Origin: an uncultured Gemmatimonadota bacterium
GTDB taxonomy: Bacteria > Gemmatimonadota > Gemmatimonadetes > Gemmatimonadales > Gemmatimonadaceae
DNA length: 13,355 bases
Reading direction: 5' to 3'
Assembly (NCBI GenBank): GCA_946887155.1
Contig: CAMPKM010000035.1
Coordinates: 1 to 13,355, forward strand
Position numbers and translations under genes: made by a program. The number at the start of each line of letters is the position of its first letter. The first letter of the stretch is position 1. Positions 6,183 to 13,355 of the stretch are shown one piece after another. The notes beneath the pieces are model-generated. The model did no database searches. It was not told where the DNA came from and worked only from the letters and a program-made list of their open reading frames with translations.

Positions 6183-8954
6183 CTATCGTAGTAACCAGAA
6201 GCTTGCCTTCACAAGGAAGACATTGTCAGGCACGTTTTCAAACATCCCACTGAAATCGCGCCCGAAACGGAAGTCGCCGTTCGACAGCGATGCGCTGCGA
6301 TTGTGCGCCCAGGCCACGTACATTACCGACCCGGGACGGAATTCCCAGCGGAAGACCGCGTTCCCGCGCAGCGACCGGAAGTTGAAGTCGGGGTTCGCGA
6401 ACTGGAATTGACTTGCCGGACCATTGCCGTCCGGGTCGATCACGAGCTGGGTCGAGGTGCCGGGTGAGGGTGCTGCCTCTTCGCTGATCGTGCCTCGGTC
6501 GCGTCCGTAGATGCTGTAGTTTCCGCTGCGGGGCGCGTCAAATTCCTTGAAGTCGGAGTAGTCGCCGCTCGCGATCAGCGGTTGGGCGAACAGCTCGAAC
6601 GACGTCGTGGGCGTGAACGTCCAGTTCAGCCGCGTCTCGAGGATGAGTTGCTTCTGGTCGATCGCGGCGAGGACGTGGCGCGTTCCATAGAAGTCCGTGG
6701 CCGTCGGATCCTCGACGCGGCGCACGTACTGGAGCAGCGAGTGCGAGTCGCTCCAGTTCGGCCCGACGGTGAGCGTCGCGTTAGGTGCCGGCCGCCAGGT
6801 GAGGCTGGCGCCGGCGCTGTTGCCCCAGCCGCCGAGCCGGTTCCTGGCGAATTCACCGAAGCCGTTCACGATGATCCGCCCCCGGGAATCGCTCCCGAAG
6901 TTCCAGCCCACGGCATCCACGCCCGGCATTTCCACGGTCGGGCCGCCGCGAAGCAAACGGTCGTCCAGCAGGTCAGGCCGGTAGATGTAGAACGTGCTGA
7001 AGTTCCAGAAATTCCGCGCCGTCCCGCCGACGTAGAAGTGCAACTGCTGGTCGGTTACGTCACCGTCGAAATTGTTCTGCTGCTGTCCCCCGAAAATGAC
7101 GTTGAAATCGCGATACCAGGACGTCGGCTTCGACCAGTAGCGGAACACGTTGGCGTTGTACCAGATGTAGTCCGCCCGGGTGAGGAACGCGAGATCATTG
7201 GCCTCGAAGCCGGGGGTGCGAACGTTCATCGCCGTCTCCCACATCCAGTCGCCGGCATCCTTGCCTAACCGGAGGTAGGCGCCGCCGCCGCGCATGACGG
7301 TGGCGGTCGGGTCGAGCTGGTTCGTGAAGAAGCCGTCGCTGCCGGGTTTTCGATCCGGCCGCTGGAAGTACCGCGATGAAGCGAGCTGGCGGGCCGTGAT
7401 CACGGCCGGGTCGCCGTCGATGTTGGTGATCGCGAAGTTGCCGGTCAGCGAATACTTCCGTTCCTTGAACGTGTACCGGACGTCGGCGCCGAGGAGCTCC
7501 GCGTGCCTCGTCAGGCGCGAGTCGAAGCCGGGCTCCATGTCACGGATGACCGACGTGCCGATCCCGCCGATCACCAGGTTGCCCTGCATCAGGTCCTTCT
7601 TGACCCGCCCGACGAAATAGTTGGTGAGCGGTTCGACGACCTGGGTCACGTCCGAGCCGGACTCGGGCCTGATGCGGGCTTCCTCGCGGTTGGTGACCGC
7701 ATTCAGGATCCCGATGGTGAGCCCTCCCCGGGTACGGCCGGTGATCTTGGCCGCGCCGAGGATGGTGGTCGCGTCAGGCACGTCGGCGTAGCCGCCGGCG
7801 CCGAAGGCCAGATCCGCGCCCTGCGGCGACCGGCCGATGCGGCGGGTGTAAAAACCTCTCACCGACGAGACGTTGCTGCAGAAGTAGCAATTGAAGCCGC
7901 CGAACCCGAAGACGCCGGAGCTGGCGATGAAGAACGGTCGTTTTTCGGGAAACGACGTCTCGAACGCGGTCAGGTTGACGACGGCCGGATCGGCTTCGAC
8001 CTGGCCAAAGTCCGGATTGAATGTCGCATCGAGGGTGAAGTTCGAGCTGATGTTGTACTTGAGATCGAGCCCCGCGCGCGCCGACTGCACGTTGCCGCCG
8101 CGGAACGGATCGTCGTTCGGGACGCTCAGGTTCTGCGTCTTGGCCGCGACGTAGGGCAGCAGTTCCAGTTGGCGCCCCGAGCCGCCACCGAATTCGAGCC
8201 CCTCGAGGTGCCCGAACCGGTTCGGTCCCCCGGATTCGGTCTTCCGCCAGAAGGACCATGTATCCAGCTCGTTGTTCCGCTGCAGCCAGCGCCGCAACTG
8301 CAAACCCCAGGTCTGTTGCGCGGCACTGGAGAACTTGAGCTGCGAGAGCGGAATCCGGATTTCGGCCGACCAGCCGTCATCGTCGATCTGCGTGGCCACC
8401 TCCCAGATCGGATCCCACCCCTCGTCGCAGCACGACGTACCGATGCCGAGCATGTCGAACTTGGAGCCCGACGGATTCACCTGGAAAAAGGCGCGGCCCA
8501 GGTGGTCGTGAAATCCGTCGATGATGATCTCGATGAAGTCGGAATTGAAGTTGCCGTCGCGCCTGACGAGTGACGTGCGCACGCCGGCCCGGCCCTGCGA
8601 GTCGTACATCTTCGCGCCGACGTAGAGCGCGCCGTCGTCGAACAGGAAGCGCATTTCGGTGCGCTCCGTGGCCGGTTGGCCTTCGACCGGATCGACCTGC
8701 GTGAACTCGGTGACGGGCGTTGCCGCCTGCCACGCCGCCTCATCGATCTTTCCGTCCAGCATGACAGCCTGCGTCCGTCGAACGGCCCGCGCGGACGGCA
8801 CCGGAACCGAGTGCCCGCCATTGGAGACGCTGTTGGACACGTTCGTGGCGTTCTGGGACTCTGCCACAAGGGGAAAGGCGAGTACGAGCAGGGAAAGCGA
8901 TCGCAAGCGGCAAAGCATCGTCAGGCGCGGCAAGGGAAGGGACAGCCTTTGCAT
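6183..8954 (-). CDS. DUF5916 outer-membrane protein with CBM9-like N-terminal domain
   Basis: The 923-residue product is exported and probably sits in the outer membrane. A signal peptide (hydrophobic SLSLLVLAFPLVA, cleavage near AES) is followed by a CBM9-like domain (about residues 50-230) with the typical opening LDGKIDEAAWQAATPVTEF. The DUF5916 beta-barrel-like region then runs to the C-terminus, with RPFFI and FYTRRIGRSPQG, hallmarks of that family, and alternating aromatic strands ending in ASFWLLR. Unusual cysteines occur at SCCDEG and in CYFC (about 356-359). The frame stays open upstream to 9533 but overlaps the divergent DDAH gene, so I start at ATG 8954; ATG 8918 (911 aa) leaves an equally good signal peptide, and neither has a clear Shine-Dalgarno sequence. 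Function is unknown; sugar or glycan binding is guessed from the CBM9-like fold. Confidence 0.88.
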   Translation of the reverse strand: MQRLSLPLPRLTMLCRLRSLSLLVLAFPLVAESQNATNVSNSVSNGGHSVPVPSARAVRRTQAVMLDGKIDEAAWQAATPVTEFTQVDPVEGQPATERTEMRFLFDDGALYVGAKMYDSQGRAGVRTSLVRRDGNFNSDFIEIIIDGFHDHLGRAFFQVNPSGSKFDMLGIGTSCCDEGWDPIWEVATQIDDDGWSAEIRIPLSQLKFSSAAQQTWGLQLRRWLQRNNELDTWSFWRKTESGGPNRFGHLEGLEFGGGSGRQLELLPYVAAKTQNLSVPNDDPFRGGNVQSARAGLDLKYNISSNFTLDATFNPDFGQVEADPAVVNLTAFETSFPEKRPFFIASSGVFGFGGFNCYFCSNVSSVRGFYTRRIGRSPQGADLAFGAGGYADVPDATTILGAAKITGRTRGGLTIGILNAVTNREEARIRPESGSDVTQVVEPLTNYFVGRVKKDLMQGNLVIGGIGTSVIRDMEPGFDSRLTRHAELLGADVRYTFKERKYSLTGNFAITNIDGDPAVITARQLASSRYFQRPDRKPGSDGFFTNQLDPTATVMRGGGAYLRLGKDAGDWMWETAMNVRTPGFEANDLAFLTRADYIWYNANVFRYWSKPTSWYRDFNVIFGGQQQNNFDGDVTDQQLHFYVGGTARNFWNFSTFYIYRPDLLDDRLLRGGPTVEMPGVDAVGWNFGSDSRGRIIVNGFGEFARNRLGGWGNSAGASLTWRPAPNATLTVGPNWSDSHSLLQYVRRVEDPTATDFYGTRHVLAAIDQKQLILETRLNWTFTPTTSFELFAQPLIASGDYSDFKEFDAPRSGNYSIYGRDRGTISEEAAPSPGTSTQLVIDPDGNGPASQFQFANPDFNFRSLRGNAVFRWEFRPGSVMYVAWAHNRSASLSNGDFRFGRDFSGMFENVPDNVFLVKASFWLLR

Positions 8955-9132
8955 CAAGGACAACACCAAGATGGATGCGACGATTCCACAAAGGGTTGCG
9001 GGTGGGACAGCCCGCCCGGCCCCGACCACAGGGCGTCCGGCACTGGCATCCAGCAGCGACCGTGTGCTACTGGGTGGAAGAATCCTGCGTGGGCCATACC
9101 TTTCCCGCCGATCGACACACTCGGGAGACGGC
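8955..9132. promoter_or_regulatory. Divergent intergenic region, presumed promoters
   Basis: This 178-base gap lies between the starts of the - strand DUF5916 gene and the + strand DDAH-like gene and must hold both promoters if the starts are right. No convincing -35/-10 pair or operator-like palindrome was seen. Its only clear signal is GGGAG (9123-9127), five bases before the TTG start at 9133. Confidence 0.35.
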
Positions 9133-9909
9133 TTGCAACGGATAGCGTATACGAGGGCCGTTCCGGCAACGATTACGTCGTGCCAGCTCACGCACGTTGC
9201 CCGCGAGCCGATCGACCTGGACGAAGCGCGGCGGCAGCACGAGCTGTACGAAAGCGCCCTGCGGATGGCGGGGCTCGACGTCAATCGCGTCGCAGCGAGG
9301 GACGACCTCGCCGACTCGGTGTTCATCGAAGACACCGCCGTCGTGTTCGATGACGTCGCCGTACTCACCCGGCCCGGTGCGGCCTCGCGCCGCGGCGACG
9401 TCGACGGTGTCCGGGAGGCGCTCGTCAGGCACCGCCAACTCGCCGCCATCGAGGCGCCGGCGACCCTCGATGGCGGCGACGTCCTCGTCCTCGACCGGGA
9501 TGTCTTCGTCGGCCTCACACCGCGCAGCACCATTTCAGGAATGCAGCAACTCCGCTCGCGGCTCGAGCCGTTCGGCTATTCCGTGCGCGGTGTGCCCGTG
9601 CGCGGCTGTCTCCACCTCAAGTCCGCCGTGACGCGCGCCGGCGAACGGAAGCTGGTGATCAACCCGTCGTGGGTCGACCCGGCGCTGTTCGAAGGGTGGG
9701 AGACGGTTACGATCGATCCACGCGAGCCCTTCGCCGCCAACGTACTCTGGTTAGGCGGCACAACGATCGTGGCCGACGCCTTCCCTCACACGAACGCCAT
9801 CCTCTCCCGCCACGGCGTCACGCTGCTCCCGGTCCCCGCCTCCGAACTGGCCAAAGCCGAAGGCGGCGTCACCTGCTGTAGCCTGTTAATGACGCTCAAC
9901 GACTTGTGA
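9133..9909 (+). CDS. ddaH: Dimethylarginine dimethylaminohydrolase (DDAH-like)
   Basis: DDAH enzymes hydrolyse N-omega-methylated arginines to citrulline and a methylamine, using a Cys-His pair in the pentein fold. From TTG 9133 the product has 258 residues, matching the usual 250-285. Seen motifs: DSVFIEDTAVV with Glu66/Asp67 (substrate binding), LDGGDVLV with Asp113 (third catalytic residue position), CLHLKSAV with His161, and GVTCCSLL with Cys249 as the expected nucleophile. These match bacterial and mammalian DDAH in order and spacing. The TTG start is supported by GGGAG five bases upstream and by family length; the frame is open further upstream (ATG 8970 would add 54 residues without family support). 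It is cytoplasmic, with no signal peptide. Substrate is inferred, since related penteins act on arginine or other guanidines. Confidence 0.9.
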   Translation: MQRIAYTRAVPATITSCQLTHVAREPIDLDEARRQHELYESALRMAGLDVNRVAARDDLADSVFIEDTAVVFDDVAVLTRPGAASRRGDVDGVREALVRHRQLAAIEAPATLDGGDVLVLDRDVFVGLTPRSTISGMQQLRSRLEPFGYSVRGVPVRGCLHLKSAVTRAGERKLVINPSWVDPALFEGWETVTIDPREPFAANVLWLGGTTIVADAFPHTNAILSRHGVTLLPVPASELAKAEGGVTCCSLLMTLNDL

Positions 9910-10008
9910 GCCGTTGATTCGCGCAATCCGCGCAGACTCGGTTCTCAAGCAGTTGACCTGCGGCGTCCATCCGTCGCCGCGCCCATCCGCTCGCAGAACC
10001 AATCGCGT

Positions 10009-11037
10009 CTACTGGTACTGTATGTACAGTGGCTTCGGAAACAGCGACAACACGTCCGCGGGCTTCATCAGCGGATGTCCCTTCTTCGTGTCGTTCTTGT
10101 AGAACAGCTTGAAGCCCGTGAACTGCACCGGCTCGTTGTACACATACGCCTGGTACGAATCCTTCTTCATCCACGGCGGACCCCAGCCGTCCATGTGGAT
10201 GACGACCTGCACGCGCGGATCGAGCTTGATCTGGCTCGCGTTCGTCAGCATCGGACGCGTGAAGCGGTGAATCACCAGCACCTTCGGCGGCAGGTTGTGT
10301 TTCTCCACCAGGTCGGCGAGCATGTCGATCGCGTAATTGATGTCCTTCGCGTCGTACGTGCCGATGCGCTTGCCCGGCGCGCCGCCGCGCTTCATCGAGA
10401 ATTCCGGATCGAGGCCGAGGTGCACGTCGGGCCGCATCAGGAACGGCGAGAGCCGCGGTAGCTCGGATTGCAACGTGCTCCTCGCGACCTGGATGTCCAG
10501 GAACATCAGCGCGTCGCTGCGCTGCGCCCATCCGTACACGCGCTCCACCAGCGAGTCCGACATCCGCGCGCGGTACATGCCATCGCGGCCCGCACTGGCC
10601 TGCGCGACAACCGCGATGAGGTGCAGCGCCGGCACGACGGGCGTCGCGCTGTCCGCACGCTCCCAGGCCTTTACTTCCCGATCGAGCTTCTTCAGCATCT
10701 CGTCCGGCGGCAGCTCGCCCAGGATTCCCATCCGTTTGCTGAGCGGATTGCCGTAGAACGCCACGATTCGCTTGTTGGGCAGGATCGAACCGGGGAGCGC
10801 GTCCGGGGTCTTTACTGGCCAGACCGGTTTGGGCTTTGCCGGTGCAGCTGGCTTCGCCGTCGTGCCCGTCGATTGCTTGGGCGACGTGGACGACTGTTTG
10901 GGTTTGGCGGCGCCAGATTGCGACCCTTGCTGCGGCGTCGCGGTCCAGGCGCCCTCGGGGGCGATGACAAGGGCGGCGGCGCCGAGCAGAATTGATGGCA
11001 CCAGCCACCGGCGACGGCGGATCTGGATTCGCGACAT
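10009..11037 (-). CDS. Exported protein of unknown function, barrel-like domain
   Basis: The 342-residue product starts with a very basic N-terminus (SRIQIRRRRW) and a hydrophobic stretch (LVPSILLGAAALVIA), so it is exported or membrane-anchored. A Lys/Pro/Ser/Thr/Gln-rich linker of about 45 residues follows. The rest is a compact domain with regularly spaced hydrophobic strands: RIVAFYGNP, VVPALHLIAVVA, ALMFLDIQV, VHLGLDPEF (His206, Asp210, Glu212), KVLVIHRF and VQVVIHMDGWGPPW (His281, Asp283). That layout suggests a TIM-barrel, glycoside-hydrolase-like fold with acidic residues at strand ends. I recall similar DPEF and DGWG motifs in actinobacterial cell-wall lipoproteins but cannot name the family. 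ATG 11037 is chosen for the signal sequence; ATG 11067 is possible, and no Shine-Dalgarno sequence is seen. It is convergent with the DDAH-like gene, 99 bases away. Confidence 0.85.
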   Translation of the reverse strand: MSRIQIRRRRWLVPSILLGAAALVIAPEGAWTATPQQGSQSGAAKPKQSSTSPKQSTGTTAKPAAPAKPKPVWPVKTPDALPGSILPNKRIVAFYGNPLSKRMGILGELPPDEMLKKLDREVKAWERADSATPVVPALHLIAVVAQASAGRDGMYRARMSDSLVERVYGWAQRSDALMFLDIQVARSTLQSELPRLSPFLMRPDVHLGLDPEFSMKRGGAPGKRIGTYDAKDINYAIDMLADLVEKHNLPPKVLVIHRFTRPMLTNASQIKLDPRVQVVIHMDGWGPPWMKKDSYQAYVYNEPVQFTGFKLFYKNDTKKGHPLMKPADVLSLFPKPLYIQYQ

Positions 11038-11234
11038 GTGGGAGCGTAACGGGGTTCGCAGTCTCATGGCAAGCGATTTCGGAAAGTGATGTAGATCGCT
11101 ATCTGATTGCCGGTGAGCGACTTGCAGGGTCCGGTGTGACGAACCCATGACGGGTGCCACTGATCGTTCGGTGTGAACTTCCAGCGGCTGACTTCGCTAG
11201 CCAGTAGTTCGTCTATAAGGAGATGTTCACCTAC
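11038..11234. promoter_or_regulatory. Divergent intergenic region, presumed promoters
   Basis: This gap separates the unknown exported protein (- strand) from the S41 peptidase (+ strand). The clear signal is AAGGAG at 11217-11222, which directly abuts an ATG at 11223 and lies 12 bases before an in-frame GTG at 11235. No convincing promoter pair was found. Confidence 0.4.
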
Positions 11235-12575
11235 GTGAGACGACTCGGAATTGCCGCCGCAATCGCGGCCGGACTTGTTGCGCCGCGCGCATCTGCGCAG
11301 GCGCCTGCCTACGATCGCGCGGTCGAGCTGGCATCGTTCGACTCGGCCTGGACGCGCGTTCGCGACAGCTACTACGACGCGTCCATGCGCGGCCTGGACT
11401 GGGTGGCGCTGCGCGATTCACTCCGACCACAAGTTGAACGAGGCCGTTCCAGAAACGATACGCGTCTCGCGATCACCGCGTTGCTGTCGCGGCTCGGCGA
11501 GTCGCATTTCGGCATCCTGCCTGGCGATGCCATGGACGCGGCAAGTTCGACCGACCATGTCGAAGGTGGAGTCGCCGGCGACGCCGGGATCGAAGTGCGA
11601 TTCCTCGACTCGCTGCTGGTCATAACGAGAATCGACAACGATGCGCCGGCGCGGAGCATGGGAATCAGGCCAGGCTGGGTGATCGATGAGATCGATTCGC
11701 TGCGCGTGATCGACGCCCTGCGCGCCACGTCGCGCGTCGACGCTGCTTCACGCCGGTTTGCTCTCGTCAGGCTTTCACTCACCCTCAACAACCGGCTGAC
11801 CGGCGTTGCCGGCGGTACGATCCGGCTTGTCATGCGCGACGGTTCCGGTGTGCGCCGCGAGCTCAAGGTGCCGCTCCGCGCCACCGAGGGTCAGCTGGTC
11901 GAATATGGGCAACTGCCCCCGATCCACGTCCGCTTGGAGACCGAGCGCCTGACGAGTAACTCGGGATGCGTGGGCGTCATCCGCTTCAACATCTTCATGA
12001 CGCCGGTCATGCCGAGGTTCGAGGACGCGATGGCCGCTTTCGGCTCGTGCGACGGTGTCGTGCTCGACCTCCGGGGAAATCTGGGCGGGCTGGGCGCGAT
12101 GGTCATGGGGATTTCCGGCCACTTTTTCACGAAGCCGGACACGCTTGGCACCATCCGGATTCGCGAGGCGACCATGCGATACGTCGCAAATCCGGTTCGC
12201 GTCTCCCGCAGCGGAAAGCCCATGAAGCCGTTCGCTGGCCCAGTGGCCATTCTGGTTGACGAGCTGTCCGCGAGCACGACCGAGATCCTGGCGGCGGCGC
12301 TGCAGCGGCTCGGTCGCGCGCGCGTGTTTGGTGTGCCGTCGGCGGGTCAGGCTTTGCCTGCGTTGCTGACGCGACTCCCCAACGGCGACCGCCTGATGTA
12401 CGTGATTGGAGACTATGCCGGTCCCGGGGGTACACGTCTGGAAGGTGCCGGAGTCACACCGGACGTGCCGACGCCGTTGTCCCGGAGTTCGTTGCTCGCC
12501 GGCCGCGACGACGCACTTCAGGCCGCCGTGAAGTGGATCCAGTCGCCGACTCGTCCTGCCGGCGGTTCCCAATAG
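11235..12575 (+). CDS. Exported S41-family peptidase (tricorn/IRBP-like active site)
   Basis: This is a predicted secreted or periplasmic serine peptidase of 446 residues. The signal peptide RRLGIAAAIAAGLVAPRASA is cut before QAP. A helical N-domain contains LGESHFGIL (His91). A PDZ-like segment follows (about 118-160, GIEVRF...SMGIRPGWVIDEID), then the S41 core with DLRGNLGGLG (278 on) and ELSASTTEILAAALQ, where Ser347 is the expected nucleophile. The lysine found in CtpA/Prc-type enzymes is replaced by Gln372 (SAGQALP). A His in an LxxSH segment and a C-terminal LEGAGVTPD fit the Ser-His-Glu tricorn/IRBP type instead. Start: AAGGAG touches ATG 11223, which is too close, so I prefer GTG 11235; ATG 11223 would add four residues. 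The next gene lies 59 bases downstream in the same direction. Confidence 0.88.
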   Translation: MRRLGIAAAIAAGLVAPRASAQAPAYDRAVELASFDSAWTRVRDSYYDASMRGLDWVALRDSLRPQVERGRSRNDTRLAITALLSRLGESHFGILPGDAMDAASSTDHVEGGVAGDAGIEVRFLDSLLVITRIDNDAPARSMGIRPGWVIDEIDSLRVIDALRATSRVDAASRRFALVRLSLTLNNRLTGVAGGTIRLVMRDGSGVRRELKVPLRATEGQLVEYGQLPPIHVRLETERLTSNSGCVGVIRFNIFMTPVMPRFEDAMAAFGSCDGVVLDLRGNLGGLGAMVMGISGHFFTKPDTLGTIRIREATMRYVANPVRVSRSGKPMKPFAGPVAILVDELSASTTEILAAALQRLGRARVFGVPSAGQALPALLTRLPNGDRLMYVIGDYAGPGGTRLEGAGVTPDVPTPLSRSSLLAGRDDALQAAVKWIQSPTRPAGGSQ

Positions 12576-12634
12576 TTTTCTTCGTATAGTTCAACGCGCA
12601 CCTCACGCGCTTTCCTTCACACGGAGTTTGGACC

Positions 12635-13355
12635 ATGATCGTGTCCGTCCGCCGCTTGAGTCTGGCGGTTGCTGTCCTCGCGTTGTCGGTTACGCCTCGC
12701 CTCGACGCGCAGGGTCTGCCTGACGCCAAGGATCTCATTGCGAAGTATGGGAAGGCCGTCGGTGGCGACGCGTGGAAGTCGCACAAGTCCGCGCGCATGA
12801 AGGCGACGCTCGAAGTGCCCGCCGCCAGCATGAAAGCCGATATCGAGGCGCTCCACATGTTCGAGGATCGCACCTTCTTCATGCGCACCACCATCCCCGG
12901 AATGGGCGAAGTCCTGGCCGGATTTGACGGCACGACCGCCTGGTCCAAGGAGCCGATGTCCGGTGCCCGGCTGATGACCGGCGCCGAAGCCGACCAGGCC
13001 GCCGAGGAAGCCGATCCGGCGGCGTCGCTGCGCCAGTCGGCCAACATCGTGAAGTCGGAAACGCTGGAGAAGACCACGATGAACAGCCAGGAGTGCTACA
13101 AGGTCAGGCACACCTGGAAGTCGGGTCGCACGTCGCACGATTGCTTCAGCGTGCAGGACGGCCTGATCGTCGCCACGGAGGTGAAGCAGGTGAGCCCGAT
13201 GGGTGAGCTGGATGTGACGACGTTGCTCAGCGACTACAAGGACTTTGGCGGTATCAAGCGCGCCACGGTCACGACGATGCAGGTGATGGGTTCCGAGGTC
13301 CGCACGACCGTGACGGCCTGGGAGTGGGATAACGTGAAGCCGGAGGAGATGGAGC
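12635..13355 (+). CDS. Exported LolA/LppX-like protein, 3' end outside window
   Basis: The frame is open from ATG 12635 to the right edge, giving at least 240 residues. GGAG (12623-12626) lies eight bases before the ATG. A signal peptide (SVRRLSLAVAVLALSVTPRLDAQ) ends in an Ala-Gln pair and has no lipobox cysteine. The mature part starts with DLIAKYGKAVGGDAWKSHKSARMKATLEVP and continues with TTIPGMGEVLAGFDGTTAWSK, a pattern of amphipathic strands typical of LolA/LppX-like lipid-carrier folds. Two cysteines (QECYKV and HDCFSV) may form a disulfide. The precise family is not recognised. It probably shares a transcript with the S41 peptidase 59 bases upstream, although a TATAGT at 12585-12590 might be the -10 box of its own promoter (no matching -35 seen). 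Confidence 0.82.
   Translation, partial: MIVSVRRLSLAVAVLALSVTPRLDAQGLPDAKDLIAKYGKAVGGDAWKSHKSARMKATLEVPAASMKADIEALHMFEDRTFFMRTTIPGMGEVLAGFDGTTAWSKEPMSGARLMTGAEADQAAEEADPAASLRQSANIVKSETLEKTTMNSQECYKVRHTWKSGRTSHDCFSVQDGLIVATEVKQVSPMGELDVTTLLSDYKDFGGIKRATVTTMQVMGSEVRTTVTAWEWDNVKPEEME

Noticed and set aside
7503..8573. 356-codon + strand open frame inside the DUF5916 gene
   Set aside because: The - strand frame there carries the conserved CBM9/DUF5916 sequence; the + strand product is an Arg/Asp/Glu/Val-rich shadow.
8659..9132. N-terminal extension of the DDAH-like frame
   Set aside because: It overlaps the signal peptide and CBM9-like start of the - strand gene, and exceeds the family length.
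9910..10008. Terminator between the convergent DDAH-like gene and the exported unknown protein
   Set aside because: Only short, weak stems without a T run are present.
9896..11008. 370-codon - strand frame overlapping the exported unknown protein
   Set aside because: It is another frame of the same strand, with an Arg/Ala/Gly-rich product. The chosen frame has a signal sequence, a linker and regular strands.

Overview
The window is about 64% GC by eye, densely coded, and carries genes on both strands. Three things point to Gemmatimonadota, with Acidobacteriota as the second choice: a linked pilB-pilT-pilC set, a large DUF5916-type outer-membrane protein, and several exported proteins whose signal peptides end in an Ala-X-Ala/Gln pattern. 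This placement is inference from gene content and has not been tested. No tRNA, rRNA, CRISPR array, insertion sequence or phage gene was seen.

Region 1 (about 197-4767, + strand) is a type IV pilus motor block. It encodes PilB (extension ATPase), PilT (retraction ATPase) and PilC (inner-membrane platform), and a strong intrinsic terminator with a GCAA tetraloop closes it. The gaps between these genes hold short tandem repeats: a G-rich heptamer array that turns into its C-rich inverse between pilB and pilT, and an octamer repeat between pilT and pilC.

Region 2 (4853-5814, + strand) is a stand-alone eight-helix membrane protein of no family I recognise. It is rich in paired histidines, including an HESGH motif. 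A nine-codon leader ORF with its own Shine-Dalgarno sequence overlaps its start as TGATG, which suggests translational coupling. A perfect 12-bp terminator hairpin and then a roughly 140-bp near-perfect palindromic element fill the gap to the next gene.

Region 3 (6183-9909) is a divergent pair. A DUF5916/CBM9-like outer-membrane protein lies on the - strand, and a dimethylarginine dimethylaminohydrolase (DDAH-like) enzyme lies on the + strand from a TTG start.

Region 4 (10009-13355) is a second divergent group: an exported protein of unknown function on the - strand, and on the + strand an exported S41-family peptidase followed by an exported protein with a LolA/LppX-like look that runs off the right edge. 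Most products of regions 3 and 4 are predicted to be exported, but I see no convincing shared pathway.

I do not see an obvious new defence or mobile system. The items most worth a second look are the His-paired membrane protein with its leader ORF, the palindromic element, the two-strand G-quadruplex-prone array inside the pilus block, and the S41 peptidase that lacks the usual catalytic lysine.
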